A stretch of DNA of 8,215 nucleotides from Actinomycetes bacterium (GTDB taxonomy: Bacteria; Actinomycetota; Acidimicrobiia; Acidimicrobiales; RAAP-2), in assembly GCA_021826655.1 (NCBI GenBank), contig JAKAZC010000115.1:1-8215 (forward strand), written 5' to 3'. Position 1 is the stretch's first letter. Each line of letters starts with the position of its first letter. The translations under genes were made by a program, and so were the position numbers. Below the pieces are notes generated by a model. That model ran no database searches. It saw only the letters and a list, made by a program, of their open reading frames with translations, and was not told where the DNA came from. Shown here in pieces: positions 1 through 6,690 of this stretch.

Positions 1-449
1 ACGCCGCTGGCGCCGGCGTGGACGAGCACGGTCTCGCCAGGCTGCAGCCGCCCGAACTCGAACAGGCAGTCGTCGGCCGTCCCGAAGGGGACGGGCACGC
101 ACGCGGCCACCTCGGTCGCCATGCCGTCGGGGATCCTCCAGCAGAACGGCCGACCGGTCACCCGAAGCTCGGCGTGCGACCCGTCCACTCCCACGGTGAC
201 CACGCGGTCGCCAAGGGTCAGGTCGTCGACACCCGTTCCGACCTCGAGCACCTCGCCGGCGCACTGGTACCCGACGACGTGCGGCACCGAGGTGAGCTCG
301 CCGCCCAGTCGGTTGAGCGTGTCACCGCCCTCGATGCTGACCGCGTCGACCCGGATGAGGACGTCACCGGTCCCGCACACGGGATCGGGCACCTCCTCGT
401 AACGGAACACGTCCGGTCCGCCCGTCTCGTAGTACACCGCAGCCTTCAT
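1..449 (-). CDS. NADPH:quinone oxidoreductase-type MDR enzyme, N-terminal part (runs off left edge)
   Basis: Visible are the first 149 codons of a medium-chain dehydrogenase/reductase; the family is usually about 320-340 residues, so over half lies outside the window. The start MKAAVYYETGGPDVFRYEEV is typical of the quinone oxidoreductase (zeta-crystallin) branch. The GroES-like fold follows, with HVVGYQCAGEVLEVGTGVDD (residues 57-76) and GDRV (80-83). The nucleotide-binding glycine motif begins at HAGASG (144-149) just before the edge. The cysteine cluster of zinc alcohol dehydrogenases is absent, so a zinc-free NAD(P)H-dependent reductase of quinones or enones in the cytosol is expected; the substrate is unknown. 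The ATG at 449 is set by a very strong Shine-Dalgarno. The gene is divergent from the GGDEF-EAL gene across a repeat array. Family assignment is secure; specific function is inferred. Confidence 0.9.
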   Translation of the reverse strand, partial: MKAAVYYETGGPDVFRYEEVPDPVCGTGDVLIRVDAVSIEGGDTLNRLGGELTSVPHVVGYQCAGEVLEVGTGVDDLTLGDRVVTVGVDGSHAELRVTGRPFCWRIPDGMATEVAACVPVPFGTADDCLFEFGRLQPGETVLVHAGASG

Positions 450-450
450 G

Positions 451-460
451 CTCCTCCTCC
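451..460 (-). promoter_or_regulatory. Strong Shine-Dalgarno for the quinone oxidoreductase gene
   Basis: On the minus strand this reads GGAGGAGGAG, one base before the ATG at 449, with the AGGAGG core at usable spacing. It fixes the start of the MDR gene. Confidence 0.8.
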
Positions 461-475
461 GGTACGCTGCACGCC

Positions 476-504
476 ACACTAGGCAGTCACGTGTGGACGG
501 GTGA
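476..504 (-). promoter_or_regulatory. Possible promoter of the quinone oxidoreductase gene, overlapping repeat copy 1
   Basis: On the minus strand TAGTGT (481 to 476) fits a TANNNT -10 element and would start transcription about 20 bases before the ATG at 449. The position expected for -35, around 504-499, falls inside the first 24-bp repeat and reads TCACCC, a poor match to TTGACA. If real, a protein bound to the repeat would cover the -35 region. This is a weak call resting on one hexamer. Confidence 0.25.
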
Positions 505-588
505 CGGGGGTCACGTGTGGATGGGTGACGGGGGTCACGTGTGGACAGGTGACGGGGGTCACGTGTGGACGGGTGACGGGGGTCACGT
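486..588. repeat. 24-bp tandem repeat array, four copies plus partial fifth
   Basis: Copies begin at 486, 510, 534 and 558, each exactly 24 bp. A fifth begins at 582 and keeps only its first seven bases (GTCACGT). Copies 1 and 4 are identical. Copy 2 differs by one base (C to T at 522) and copy 3 by one base (G to A at 547). Each unit begins GTCACGTGTGGAC and ends with GTGAC followed by a G run. It therefore holds a CACGTG palindrome, and across each junction the dyad GTGAC-GGGG-GTCAC. The array lies between two divergent genes, 37 bp upstream of the MDR start and 57 bp before the GGDEF-EAL ATG. It could be a cluster of operators or a minisatellite produced by replication slippage. The G runs (GGG, four bases, five G) could also favour a G-quadruplex on the plus strand. 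The sequence alone does not decide. Confidence 0.9.
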
Positions 589-644
589 CGGGCCCCGCTC
601 AACACCGTTCAAGTTGGTGTCGACCGGCGCCGATACGCGTCGGG

Positions 645-2468
645 ATGAGTTCCCGACCACCGCTCGAACCCCCCGGGCCCGAAACGGCACCCCCCGCGAT
701 CGCCGTGGACGAACGATCGGCGCTGGGGCGCGCGCTCCAGTCCCGAGCCGACGCCATCGGCAACCAGGTGGCAGCGCGGTTCCCGGAGTTCCTCCGGGAC
801 GAGGCGTTCGCATCGTCCCGACTGGCCACCGATCTCATCGGACGGTGGCTGTGCACCGACCGGGCGGCCACGCCCGAGGAGGAGGTCGTCCTCTCCCGGC
901 AGGGCCAGCAGGTGGTGCTGATGGAAGCCGACCTGGCCATGGCGGTCAAGGGCTACCTGCACTGGCGGGACCTGTGCACGGCCGCGATCATCGAGGACGC
1001 GGCCCGGCTCGGCGTGACCGCCGAACTGGTCGAGCTGGCGTCCATGGTCGTAGGTCTCAGCTGTGACGGTGGCCTGGTCCGCACCGTGCGGGCATTCGAC
1101 GAGACGCGCAGCATCCTGCAGGACCGCCTGCGCAAGGAGCAGGCGAACCTGTCCCACCAGGCCCTGCACGACGACCTGACCGGACTGCCGAACCGGACCC
1201 TGCTCGCCGACCGGCTCCACCGGGCAGCGCGGAGTGCGACCCGCTCGGGCACCGAACCGATGCTCCTGTTCCTCGACCTCGACAACTTCAAGGCCATCAA
1301 CGACCGGTTCGGGCACTCGGCAGGGGACAGCCTCCTGATGACCGTGTCCGAACGGCTCCTCTCGCTCGTCCGCGCGTCGGACACCGTGGCCCGGCTGGGT
1401 GGGGACGAGTTCGTCATCCTGGCCGAGGAACTGGAGGAGCCGATGGCGGCCGCCCAGTCGCTCGCCGAGCGCATCCATCAGACGATGCGGGCCCCGGTGC
1501 GGGTGGGCGACCGAGAGCTGCACACGTCGGTGAGCATCGGCATCACCACGGTGGCCCCCGACGTCGACCCCGACGAGTGCCTCTCCCAGGCCGATGCCGC
1601 CATGTACCGGGCGAAGCGCAGCGGACCCGCGCACTTCGAGATCTACGACGCTGCGATCGGGGACGACACCCGACGGGAGAGCCTCGTGGCCGACGAACTG
1701 CGGGTGGCCCTCGCCAAGGGTGAGCTCACGCTCGACTACCAGCCGATCTTCCGGATGGCCGACGGTCGTCCCTCCGACGTCGCCGGCGTGGAGGCGCTCC
1801 TACGGTGGGCGCATCCCGACCTGGGGAACGTCGCGCCCGACGAGTTCGTACCGCTCCTCGAGCAGAGCCGCCAGATCGTGGCAGTCGGTCGATGGGTCCT
1901 CGAGGAGTCCACCTCCCAGTGCCGTGACTGGCAGCACCACGGCTTCCCGGGCCTCACCCTGTCGGTCAACGTGTCCGCGCGCCAGCTCCAGGACCCGGGC
2001 TTCTACGACGACGTCCAGGACGCCCTGGACGCCTCGGGGCTGGACCCCGACGACCTCGTGCTCGAGGTGACCGAGTCGGTGCTCGTGGTCGACATCCACC
2101 AGATCGGCACCATGATGGAGCGCGTGCGCGAACTCGGTGCGCACCTCGCACTCGACGACTTCGGCACCGGCTACTCGTCACTGCTCTACCTGCAGGGCCT
2201 GCCGATCGACCGGCTCAAGATCGACCGGTGTTTCGTGTCGGGACTGAACGCCGCCGACCACGACGCCACCATCATCCGGACCGTGGTCGACCTCGCCCAC
2301 GACCTCGGGATCACCGTGGTGGCCGAAGGCGTCGAGACGGTGGCCGAGCTCCTGGGTGTCGGTGCACTCGGGTGCGACGAGGCCCAGGGATTCCTGCTCG
2401 GCCGCCCCGCCGCGGCCCATCTGCAGGCGCTCGCGCGTACGGCCCTGGTGCCGAGCCTGTCGCTCTGA
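645..2468 (+). CDS. Bifunctional-type diguanylate cyclase/phosphodiesterase (GGDEF-EAL), soluble
   Basis: Predicted cytosolic enzyme of cyclic-di-GMP turnover, 607 residues from ATG 645. Residues about 20-165 form a helical N-terminal region without membrane segments that I cannot assign to a named sensor family. A short helix leads into DDLTGLPNR (about 180). The GGDEF domain has LDLDNFKAINDRFGHSAGD, the inhibitory RxxD site (RASD, 243-246) and an intact GGDEF (252-256). The EAL domain keeps EAL (383-385), NVSARQL (from 442), EVTES (474-478), DDFGTGYSS (from 504), LKID (524-527), AEGVET (560-565) and QGFLLGRP near the end. All catalytic and metal ligands I can check are present, so both activities are possible; in this family one often dominates. 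The frame stays open upstream through the 24-bp repeats, but ATG 645 is preferred because upstream translation is only repeat. No good Shine-Dalgarno precedes it, so leaderless translation is possible. Confidence 0.93.
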   Translation: MSSRPPLEPPGPETAPPAIAVDERSALGRALQSRADAIGNQVAARFPEFLRDEAFASSRLATDLIGRWLCTDRAATPEEEVVLSRQGQQVVLMEADLAMAVKGYLHWRDLCTAAIIEDAARLGVTAELVELASMVVGLSCDGGLVRTVRAFDETRSILQDRLRKEQANLSHQALHDDLTGLPNRTLLADRLHRAARSATRSGTEPMLLFLDLDNFKAINDRFGHSAGDSLLMTVSERLLSLVRASDTVARLGGDEFVILAEELEEPMAAAQSLAERIHQTMRAPVRVGDRELHTSVSIGITTVAPDVDPDECLSQADAAMYRAKRSGPAHFEIYDAAIGDDTRRESLVADELRVALAKGELTLDYQPIFRMADGRPSDVAGVEALLRWAHPDLGNVAPDEFVPLLEQSRQIVAVGRWVLEESTSQCRDWQHHGFPGLTLSVNVSARQLQDPGFYDDVQDALDASGLDPDDLVLEVTESVLVVDIHQIGTMMERVRELGAHLALDDFGTGYSSLLYLQGLPIDRLKIDRCFVSGLNAADHDATIIRTVVDLAHDLGITVVAEGVETVAELLGVGALGCDEAQGFLLGRPAAAHLQALARTALVPSLSL

Positions 2469-2470
2469 CG

Positions 2471-2480
2471 CCCCCGGGGG
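2471..2480. other. 10-bp GC palindrome between convergent genes
   Basis: CCCCCGGGGG is a perfect palindrome in the 18-base gap between the GGDEF-EAL stop and the kinase stop. It has no loop and no T run on either side, so it is not a convincing intrinsic terminator, although its position would suit a bidirectional transcription stop. Confidence 0.2.
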
Positions 2481-2486
2481 ACCGGA

Positions 2487-4070
2487 TCAAGCCGCCAGGC
2501 GGGCGAACGACTTCCGCTGGGCGGCGTACAGGTGGGGGAACTCGGCTGCCAATTCGTCGTAGATGGCGACGGACTCGGGGTCGGGCAGGTGGGTGGCGGC
2601 CACCGGAACCAGTCGGCGTACCTCCTCGGGGGTCACGGCGCCGAGCGCGAGGCCGGCGATCAGCGCCGCGCCGCGCAGGTTGGCGAGGATCGGTTCCTCC
2701 ACCTGTTCGACCGGCCGTCCGAGGACGTCCGCATAGATCGAGCACCACAGCGGCGAGGAGGCGCCGCCGCCGACGGCCCGGACGGTGCCGAGCGGTTGCC
2801 CCACGAACCGCTCGACGGCACGGGCCAGCCACCGTGAGTTGAGCGCCACCCCCTCCAGCACGGAGCGGACGAGCTCGGCCCGCGTGGTCCTGAGGGACAG
2901 GTTGTGGAAGCCTCCCCGCGCCTGCCGGTCGTCGATGGGCGAGCGCTCGCCGGCCAGCCAAGGGGTGAACAGCAGCCGGCCGCTACCCGGCGGGGCGGAG
3001 GCCGCCAGCGCGGTGAGCTCGTCGAAGGTGGTCTGTCGGACGGGGTCGTCGCCGTCGAGGCAGTCCCGGAGCCACTCGAGTGCCCGGCCCCCGGACTCCT
3101 GGTTGTTGGCGACCAGGCGGAGACCCGGCAGTACGCCGGGCACGGTCGCCACCTGGCGTACGGCGTCGGTCTTCTTCCGGGGGAACGGGCAGCTGATCCA
3201 ACTGGTCGTCGAGATGGCGATGTGGGCCTGGAGCGGCAGCACCGCTCCGGCGCCGACGGCGGCCGAGTGGAGGTCGGGGGTCCCCGCCACGACGACGACG
3301 CCATCGGGCAGGCCGAGCTCGGCGGCCACGTCCGCCCGCACCGTGCCCACCACGCCCGCCGTCGGCCCGATCGGCGGCAGCTTGGCCGGCGGCACCCCGC
3401 TGGCCGTCACCAGGGCCGGGTCGTACCCGAGCGGATCGGGGGTGCGGTTGTCGGTCAGCCACGCCCCGGCCATGGATGCGGCGGTGGCCGACGCGGCACC
3501 GGTGAACCGCATCGACAGGTAGTCGACGGGTTCCAGGTACCAGCGTGCGGCCCGGGCGACGTCCGGCTCGTCGCGCTCGAGATGCAGGATGTGCCCGATC
3601 GGGTCCGCGCCGGACGTCGACGGGGCGCCGCCACTGTGGCGGATCCACCGGAGTGCGGCGGTCGGGGCGTACCCGGCGACCGGGCCGCCGATCACGGACC
3701 GGGCGTGGGGCGCGCCGCGGGTGTCCGACCACAGCTGGCACGGGCCGACGGGGACACCGGCGGGGTCGACGGGCACGGTGCTCGCCCACTGGCCGGTGCA
3801 CGACACGGCGACCACCCGACCGGGGTCGACCGCGCCCGAGGCCAGGCCACGGCCGGCGGCGTCACGGACGAGGTCCCACCACAGCGCCGCGTCCTGCGTC
3901 GCCTCGCCGCCTGGTCCGACACGGGTGGGGACCGTTCGGTGCTCGTGCCAGGCCACGATCCCCGTCAGCGAGACGAGGCCCACCTTGGGGCCGCCGGTGC
4001 CGAGGTCCACGGCCAGGACCCAACGGTCGTCGCGCGGCCCGCCCGTGGAGCGGACGGCCCGCTCAGGCAT
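2487..4070 (-). CDS. FGGY-family carbohydrate kinase (xylulokinase-like)
   Basis: A 527-residue protein with the two actin-like ATPase halves of FGGY sugar kinases, which transfer phosphate from ATP to a sugar or polyol in the cytosol. Visible motifs are the phosphate-1 loop DLGTGGPK (22-29), WSDTRG (114-119), the likely catalytic aspartate D266 in GTPDLHSAAVGAGA, PWLAGERSP (370-378) and the adenosine-site signature GGGASSPLW...ADVLGRPV (434-454). Length is near the family norm of about 480-530. In the last signature many relatives have glutamine where this protein has S444. General resemblance is closest to xylulokinase-type members, but FGGY substrates (xylulose, ribulose, glycerol, erythritol and others) cannot be read from these motifs. 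The ATG at 4070 overlaps the stop of the upstream PLP enzyme by 8 bases (ATGCCTGA), with only a weak Shine-Dalgarno, so translational coupling is likely. The gene converges on the GGDEF-EAL gene. Confidence 0.9.
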   Translation of the reverse strand: MPERAVRSTGGPRDDRWVLAVDLGTGGPKVGLVSLTGIVAWHEHRTVPTRVGPGGEATQDAALWWDLVRDAAGRGLASGAVDPGRVVAVSCTGQWASTVPVDPAGVPVGPCQLWSDTRGAPHARSVIGGPVAGYAPTAALRWIRHSGGAPSTSGADPIGHILHLERDEPDVARAARWYLEPVDYLSMRFTGAASATAASMAGAWLTDNRTPDPLGYDPALVTASGVPPAKLPPIGPTAGVVGTVRADVAAELGLPDGVVVVAGTPDLHSAAVGAGAVLPLQAHIAISTTSWISCPFPRKKTDAVRQVATVPGVLPGLRLVANNQESGGRALEWLRDCLDGDDPVRQTTFDELTALAASAPPGSGRLLFTPWLAGERSPIDDRQARGGFHNLSLRTTRAELVRSVLEGVALNSRWLARAVERFVGQPLGTVRAVGGGASSPLWCSIYADVLGRPVEQVEEPILANLRGAALIAGLALGAVTPEEVRRLVPVAATHLPDPESVAIYDELAAEFPHLYAAQRKSFARLAA

Positions 4071-5451
4071 CGCCCGGGATCGACTGCTGCGCGTCCATCA
4101 TCTCACCCATCATCAGGCGGATGAACTCGTCGGCCTCGTCGGTCATCCCCCCGGCGACCCCGCCGTAGACGGCGCCCGACCGAGGTGCCCCGGTCTGGGC
4201 CGTCGCGTAGGCCACGGCGTCGGCCAGGTCCGCGGCGAACGCCTCGGCCACCCCGGGCCGCGTCTGGGGGCGGGTGACCGCCATGTGGAGCGCGTTGGGG
4301 TACTGCTGGCCGTTGAGGCGCCAGCCGCGTTCACGCATGGCGTCGTTGACGTGGTAGATGTCGAAGGTGTCGGAGGTGAAGCTGAACAGGAACGAGGGAT
4401 CGCCCAGGATGCGCAGTTCCGGGTGGCTGCGGACCGCGGCCTGCATGGTGTCCGACGTGGCGAAGATCTGCGCCGCGTAGCCGCGGTAGCCCGCCCGCCC
4501 GAGCTGGATCATCGACGCCCAGGTGGCGGCCAGGAGTCCGCCCGAGCGCGATCCGTCCATGCCCGGCGAGCAGTACTTGCCGCCGGACCATTCCGTGTTG
4601 AAGAAGTACTGGGCGTTGCGGAGGGCCTTGTCGCGGAACGAGAGGACCGACGTACCCTTCAGTGCGTAGCCGTACTTGTGGGTGTCGGCCGAGATCGAGG
4701 TCACCCCCGGCACGCGGAAGTCGAACCGGGGGACGTCGTACCCGAGCTCCTGGCCGAAGGGCAGGATCCACCCCCCGAGGCAACCGTCGACATGGAGGCC
4801 GATCCCGCGGTCGAGGGCGATGTCGGACAGCGCCTCGATGGGGTCGACCGTACCGTACCCGTAGTTGCATGCCGACCCGATGAGGGCGATCGTACGGTCG
4901 TCGACGGTCCCGGCCACCCAGTCGGTGTCGACGCGGGTGGTGACCGGGTCGACGGGGGCGATCCGAAGCTCGATACCGAAGAGGTGGCAGGCCTTGTCGA
5001 ACGCCGGGTGGGCGGTCTCCGGCTTGATCACGTTCGGCAGGGACACGCCCCGGGTGGCCGCCGCGTGATCGCGGTAGGCCAGCAACGCATGGCAGATGCT
5101 CCCGGTGCCCCCTGATGTCACGAGGCCGACCGGTTCGGCGCCGGTGACCGCTTCGGCGTGCATCAGATCGAGGGTCATGGCGATGATCTCGGCCTCGAAG
5201 CGGGTGGCGGAGGGGCACATGTCCCGCTGGAGCACGTTGACGTGCGAGAACAAGGCGAACGCCTCGTTCAGGAAGTCGTAGTGGTCGTGGTCCCCGCAGT
5301 ACATGGTGCCCGAGCACCGGCCCGACTCCCACGAACGGTCCTCCTCGGCGGCCATGGAGCGCAACGCCCCGAGTACCTCGGCCCGGGGCGTCCCCTGGTC
5401 CGGCAGCGTGCGGTGGACGGGGATGCGCTCGGCGTAGGGGAACGGGCTCAT
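4063..5451 (-). CDS. PLP-dependent lyase/decarboxylase, sphingosine-1-phosphate-lyase-like
   Basis: A 462-residue fold-type I PLP enzyme of the group II decarboxylase/sphingosine-1-phosphate lyase class. Evidence in order: EWSG-type start region with WESGRCSGTMYCGD (41-54), RFEAEIIAMTLDLMH (84-98), VTSGGTGSI (111-119, cofactor phosphate loop), KPETAHPAFDKACH (143-156; H148 should stack on PLP), HVDGCLGGW (220-228; D222 should contact the pyridine nitrogen), SADTHKYGY (254-262; K259 is the expected Schiff-base lysine) and GGKYCSPGMDGSRSGG (290-305). No membrane anchor is seen, unlike eukaryotic S1P lyase. Relatives cleave phosphorylated long-chain bases or decarboxylate amino acids; the substrate here is unknown, and databases often label such proteins aspartate aminotransferase family. 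Start ATG 5451 has GAGGAG seven bases upstream; the longer open frame to 5949 lacks family-like sequence. It is first gene of an operon with the FGGY kinase. Confidence 0.88.
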   Translation of the reverse strand: MSPFPYAERIPVHRTLPDQGTPRAEVLGALRSMAAEEDRSWESGRCSGTMYCGDHDHYDFLNEAFALFSHVNVLQRDMCPSATRFEAEIIAMTLDLMHAEAVTGAEPVGLVTSGGTGSICHALLAYRDHAAATRGVSLPNVIKPETAHPAFDKACHLFGIELRIAPVDPVTTRVDTDWVAGTVDDRTIALIGSACNYGYGTVDPIEALSDIALDRGIGLHVDGCLGGWILPFGQELGYDVPRFDFRVPGVTSISADTHKYGYALKGTSVLSFRDKALRNAQYFFNTEWSGGKYCSPGMDGSRSGGLLAATWASMIQLGRAGYRGYAAQIFATSDTMQAAVRSHPELRILGDPSFLFSFTSDTFDIYHVNDAMRERGWRLNGQQYPNALHMAVTRPQTRPGVAEAFAADLADAVAYATAQTGAPRSGAVYGGVAGGMTDEADEFIRLMMGEMMDAQQSIPGDA

Positions 5452-5458
5452 CGGACGA

Positions 5459-5464
5459 CTCCTC
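5459..5464 (-). promoter_or_regulatory. Shine-Dalgarno that sets the start of the PLP enzyme
   Basis: On the minus strand GAGGAG sits seven bases before the ATG at 5451. The reading frame is open for a further 166 codons upstream, so this site is the main reason for the shorter protein. I see no convincing -35/-10 pair in 5465-5600. Confidence 0.75.
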
Positions 5465-5585
5465 GTGCGGGGGTTCGGAACGGCGGTGGGGCCGTCCCGG
5501 GCACGGTACAGCCTCGCCGCGCCATGAGCGGCGGCGGGGTCGGGTGGTCGGTCGCACCCCGTGCAACCAGGCAGGATGATCCGCC

Positions 5586-5596
5586 GGGGAGGAGGG
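5586..5596 (+). promoter_or_regulatory. Preserved Shine-Dalgarno of the decayed PAS-GGDEF-EAL gene
   Basis: GGGGAGGAGGG with its AGGAGG core at 5590-5595 lies five bases before GTG 5601. It marks the original start of the pseudogene and suggests the 5' end was not lost. Confidence 0.6.
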
Positions 5597-5600
5597 TCCG

Positions 5601-6690
5601 GTGCACGTTGCCCACGGCCGGTGCCGATACCGAGGGGTGCAGCGGCGACCGGTGGGGGACCGGGGAGACCCGGTGGACCAGGGTGGGTCGGGCCGCGTGC
5701 GTTCCGGGCGGATCGGCTCGGTCGCCCTGGTGATGTGCGGGGCACCGGTTGTCCTGTCCCCCCTGATGGTTTCCGAGGCGGGGTCGACGCCGCCGCCCGG
5801 CTCGTCGGGGTGGTGACGGCGGCCGTCGGGGTCGCCTCCTGGTGGAGCCCGTCGGACCGGCTCGGACGGTGGGCCGTGCTCGCAGTGGCTCCCGTAGCCA
5901 TCGCCTCCGCCGTCCTGGCCTGCGTGTACGCCGGCGGCAACGGTGTCACCTACCCGATCACCTTCGTCCTGGTGTCCGCGATGGTCGGCCCGACCCTCCC
6001 GCGCCGGACGGTCGTGCGCCGGTCCCCCTGTGCTGACCCTGGCCCGCGAGGCGCCGAACGGCATCGCCAAGCTCGGACTCGACGCCCGGGCCCCGAGGCG
6101 AACCGCGCCTACGCCGAGATCCACGGCTACCGGCGCGACGAGATGGCGGGGATGCCGCCGGAGGAATTCGTGCATCCCGACGACACGGCCGTCATCCGGG
6201 CGAACGTCGACGGGTTGATGGCCGGCACGCGGCGCTCATGTTGCTCGGCCTCGACGGGTTACAGTTGAGCAACGACGGCATCGGACACGATGTCGGGGCC
6301 GGTCGCTCCAGCGGCCCGGCCAGCGGCTGAGCCATGCGTTGCGTCCGGAGGACATCCTCGCCCATCGGAATTCATCGACCGGGCCGAGGAGTGCGGACTC
6401 GTCGTCGATCTCGGCGCCCGGGTGGTGCGCGAGCCCTGCCGGCAGGGCGGCTCCTGGTTGGCGGCCCGCGCGGCCGACGGGAGGACCACCGTTCCGCCGA
6501 CGACGTCTGTCGACATCTCGCCCGACCAACTGAGCGAGCCCGGGTCCTGCGGGCCCGTGGCGTCGGTGCTCGAGGAGACCGGGTACCCGGCGGACCGCCT
6601 GTGGCTCGAGATCACCGAGGGTATCGAGCGGCCGGGGCCGGCGAGGGAACTCGCCGCCCGGGGTCGCCACCTCGCCCGGGTCCGAGGGTC
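5601..6690 (+). pseudogene. Decayed membrane-PAS-GGDEF-EAL cyclic-di-GMP gene
   Basis: Pieces of one multidomain signalling gene occur in order but in changing frames. From GTG 5601, frame 3 gives a basic N-terminus and a hydrophobic helix (VALVMCGAPVVLSPLMV) and stops at 5816. Frame 2 from about 5790 to 6010 gives two or three more helices (ASAVLACVYAGG, VTYPITFVLVSAMVG). Frame 3 at 6033-6090 reads LAREAPNGIAKLGLDAR, the start of a PAS domain. Frame 2 at about 6095-6237 continues it with NRAYAEIHGYRRDEMAGM and EEFVHPDDTAVI. Frame 1 at 6229-6300 holds LLGLDGLQLSNDGIGHDVG, matching the LDLDxFKxxNDxxGHDxGD stretch of GGDEF domains. Frame 2 from about 6350 gives SEFIDRAEECGLVVDLGARV, VDISPDQL and LWLEITEGIE, the front half of EAL. 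The GGDEF signature, the EAL motif, DDFGTG and everything after are missing. Together the frame changes and deletions mean no functional enzyme. The edges are approximate. Confidence 0.82.

Noticed and set aside
486..588. CRISPR array
   Set aside because: Units are directly joined with no variable spacers, and no cas gene is nearby.
491..1066. Open frame running through the repeats and into the GGDEF-EAL gene in another frame (WTGDGGHV peptide repeats)
   Set aside because: Its repeat part is only the translated DNA repeat and the rest is an arginine- and glycine-rich shadow of the GGDEF-EAL gene.
2471..2480. Intrinsic terminator between the convergent genes
   Set aside because: The palindrome CCCCCGGGGG has no loop and no T run, so a stable terminator hairpin is not supported.
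5452..5949. 166-codon N-terminal extension of the PLP enzyme
   Set aside because: The extension is low-complexity and proline-rich, runs antisense to the pseudogene membrane region, and a good Shine-Dalgarno sits right before ATG 5451.
4331..6175. Long minus-strand open frame of 614 codons
   Set aside because: It overlaps the well-supported PLP enzyme in a different frame and its translation is arginine/proline-rich without family resemblance, the usual GC-rich shadow.
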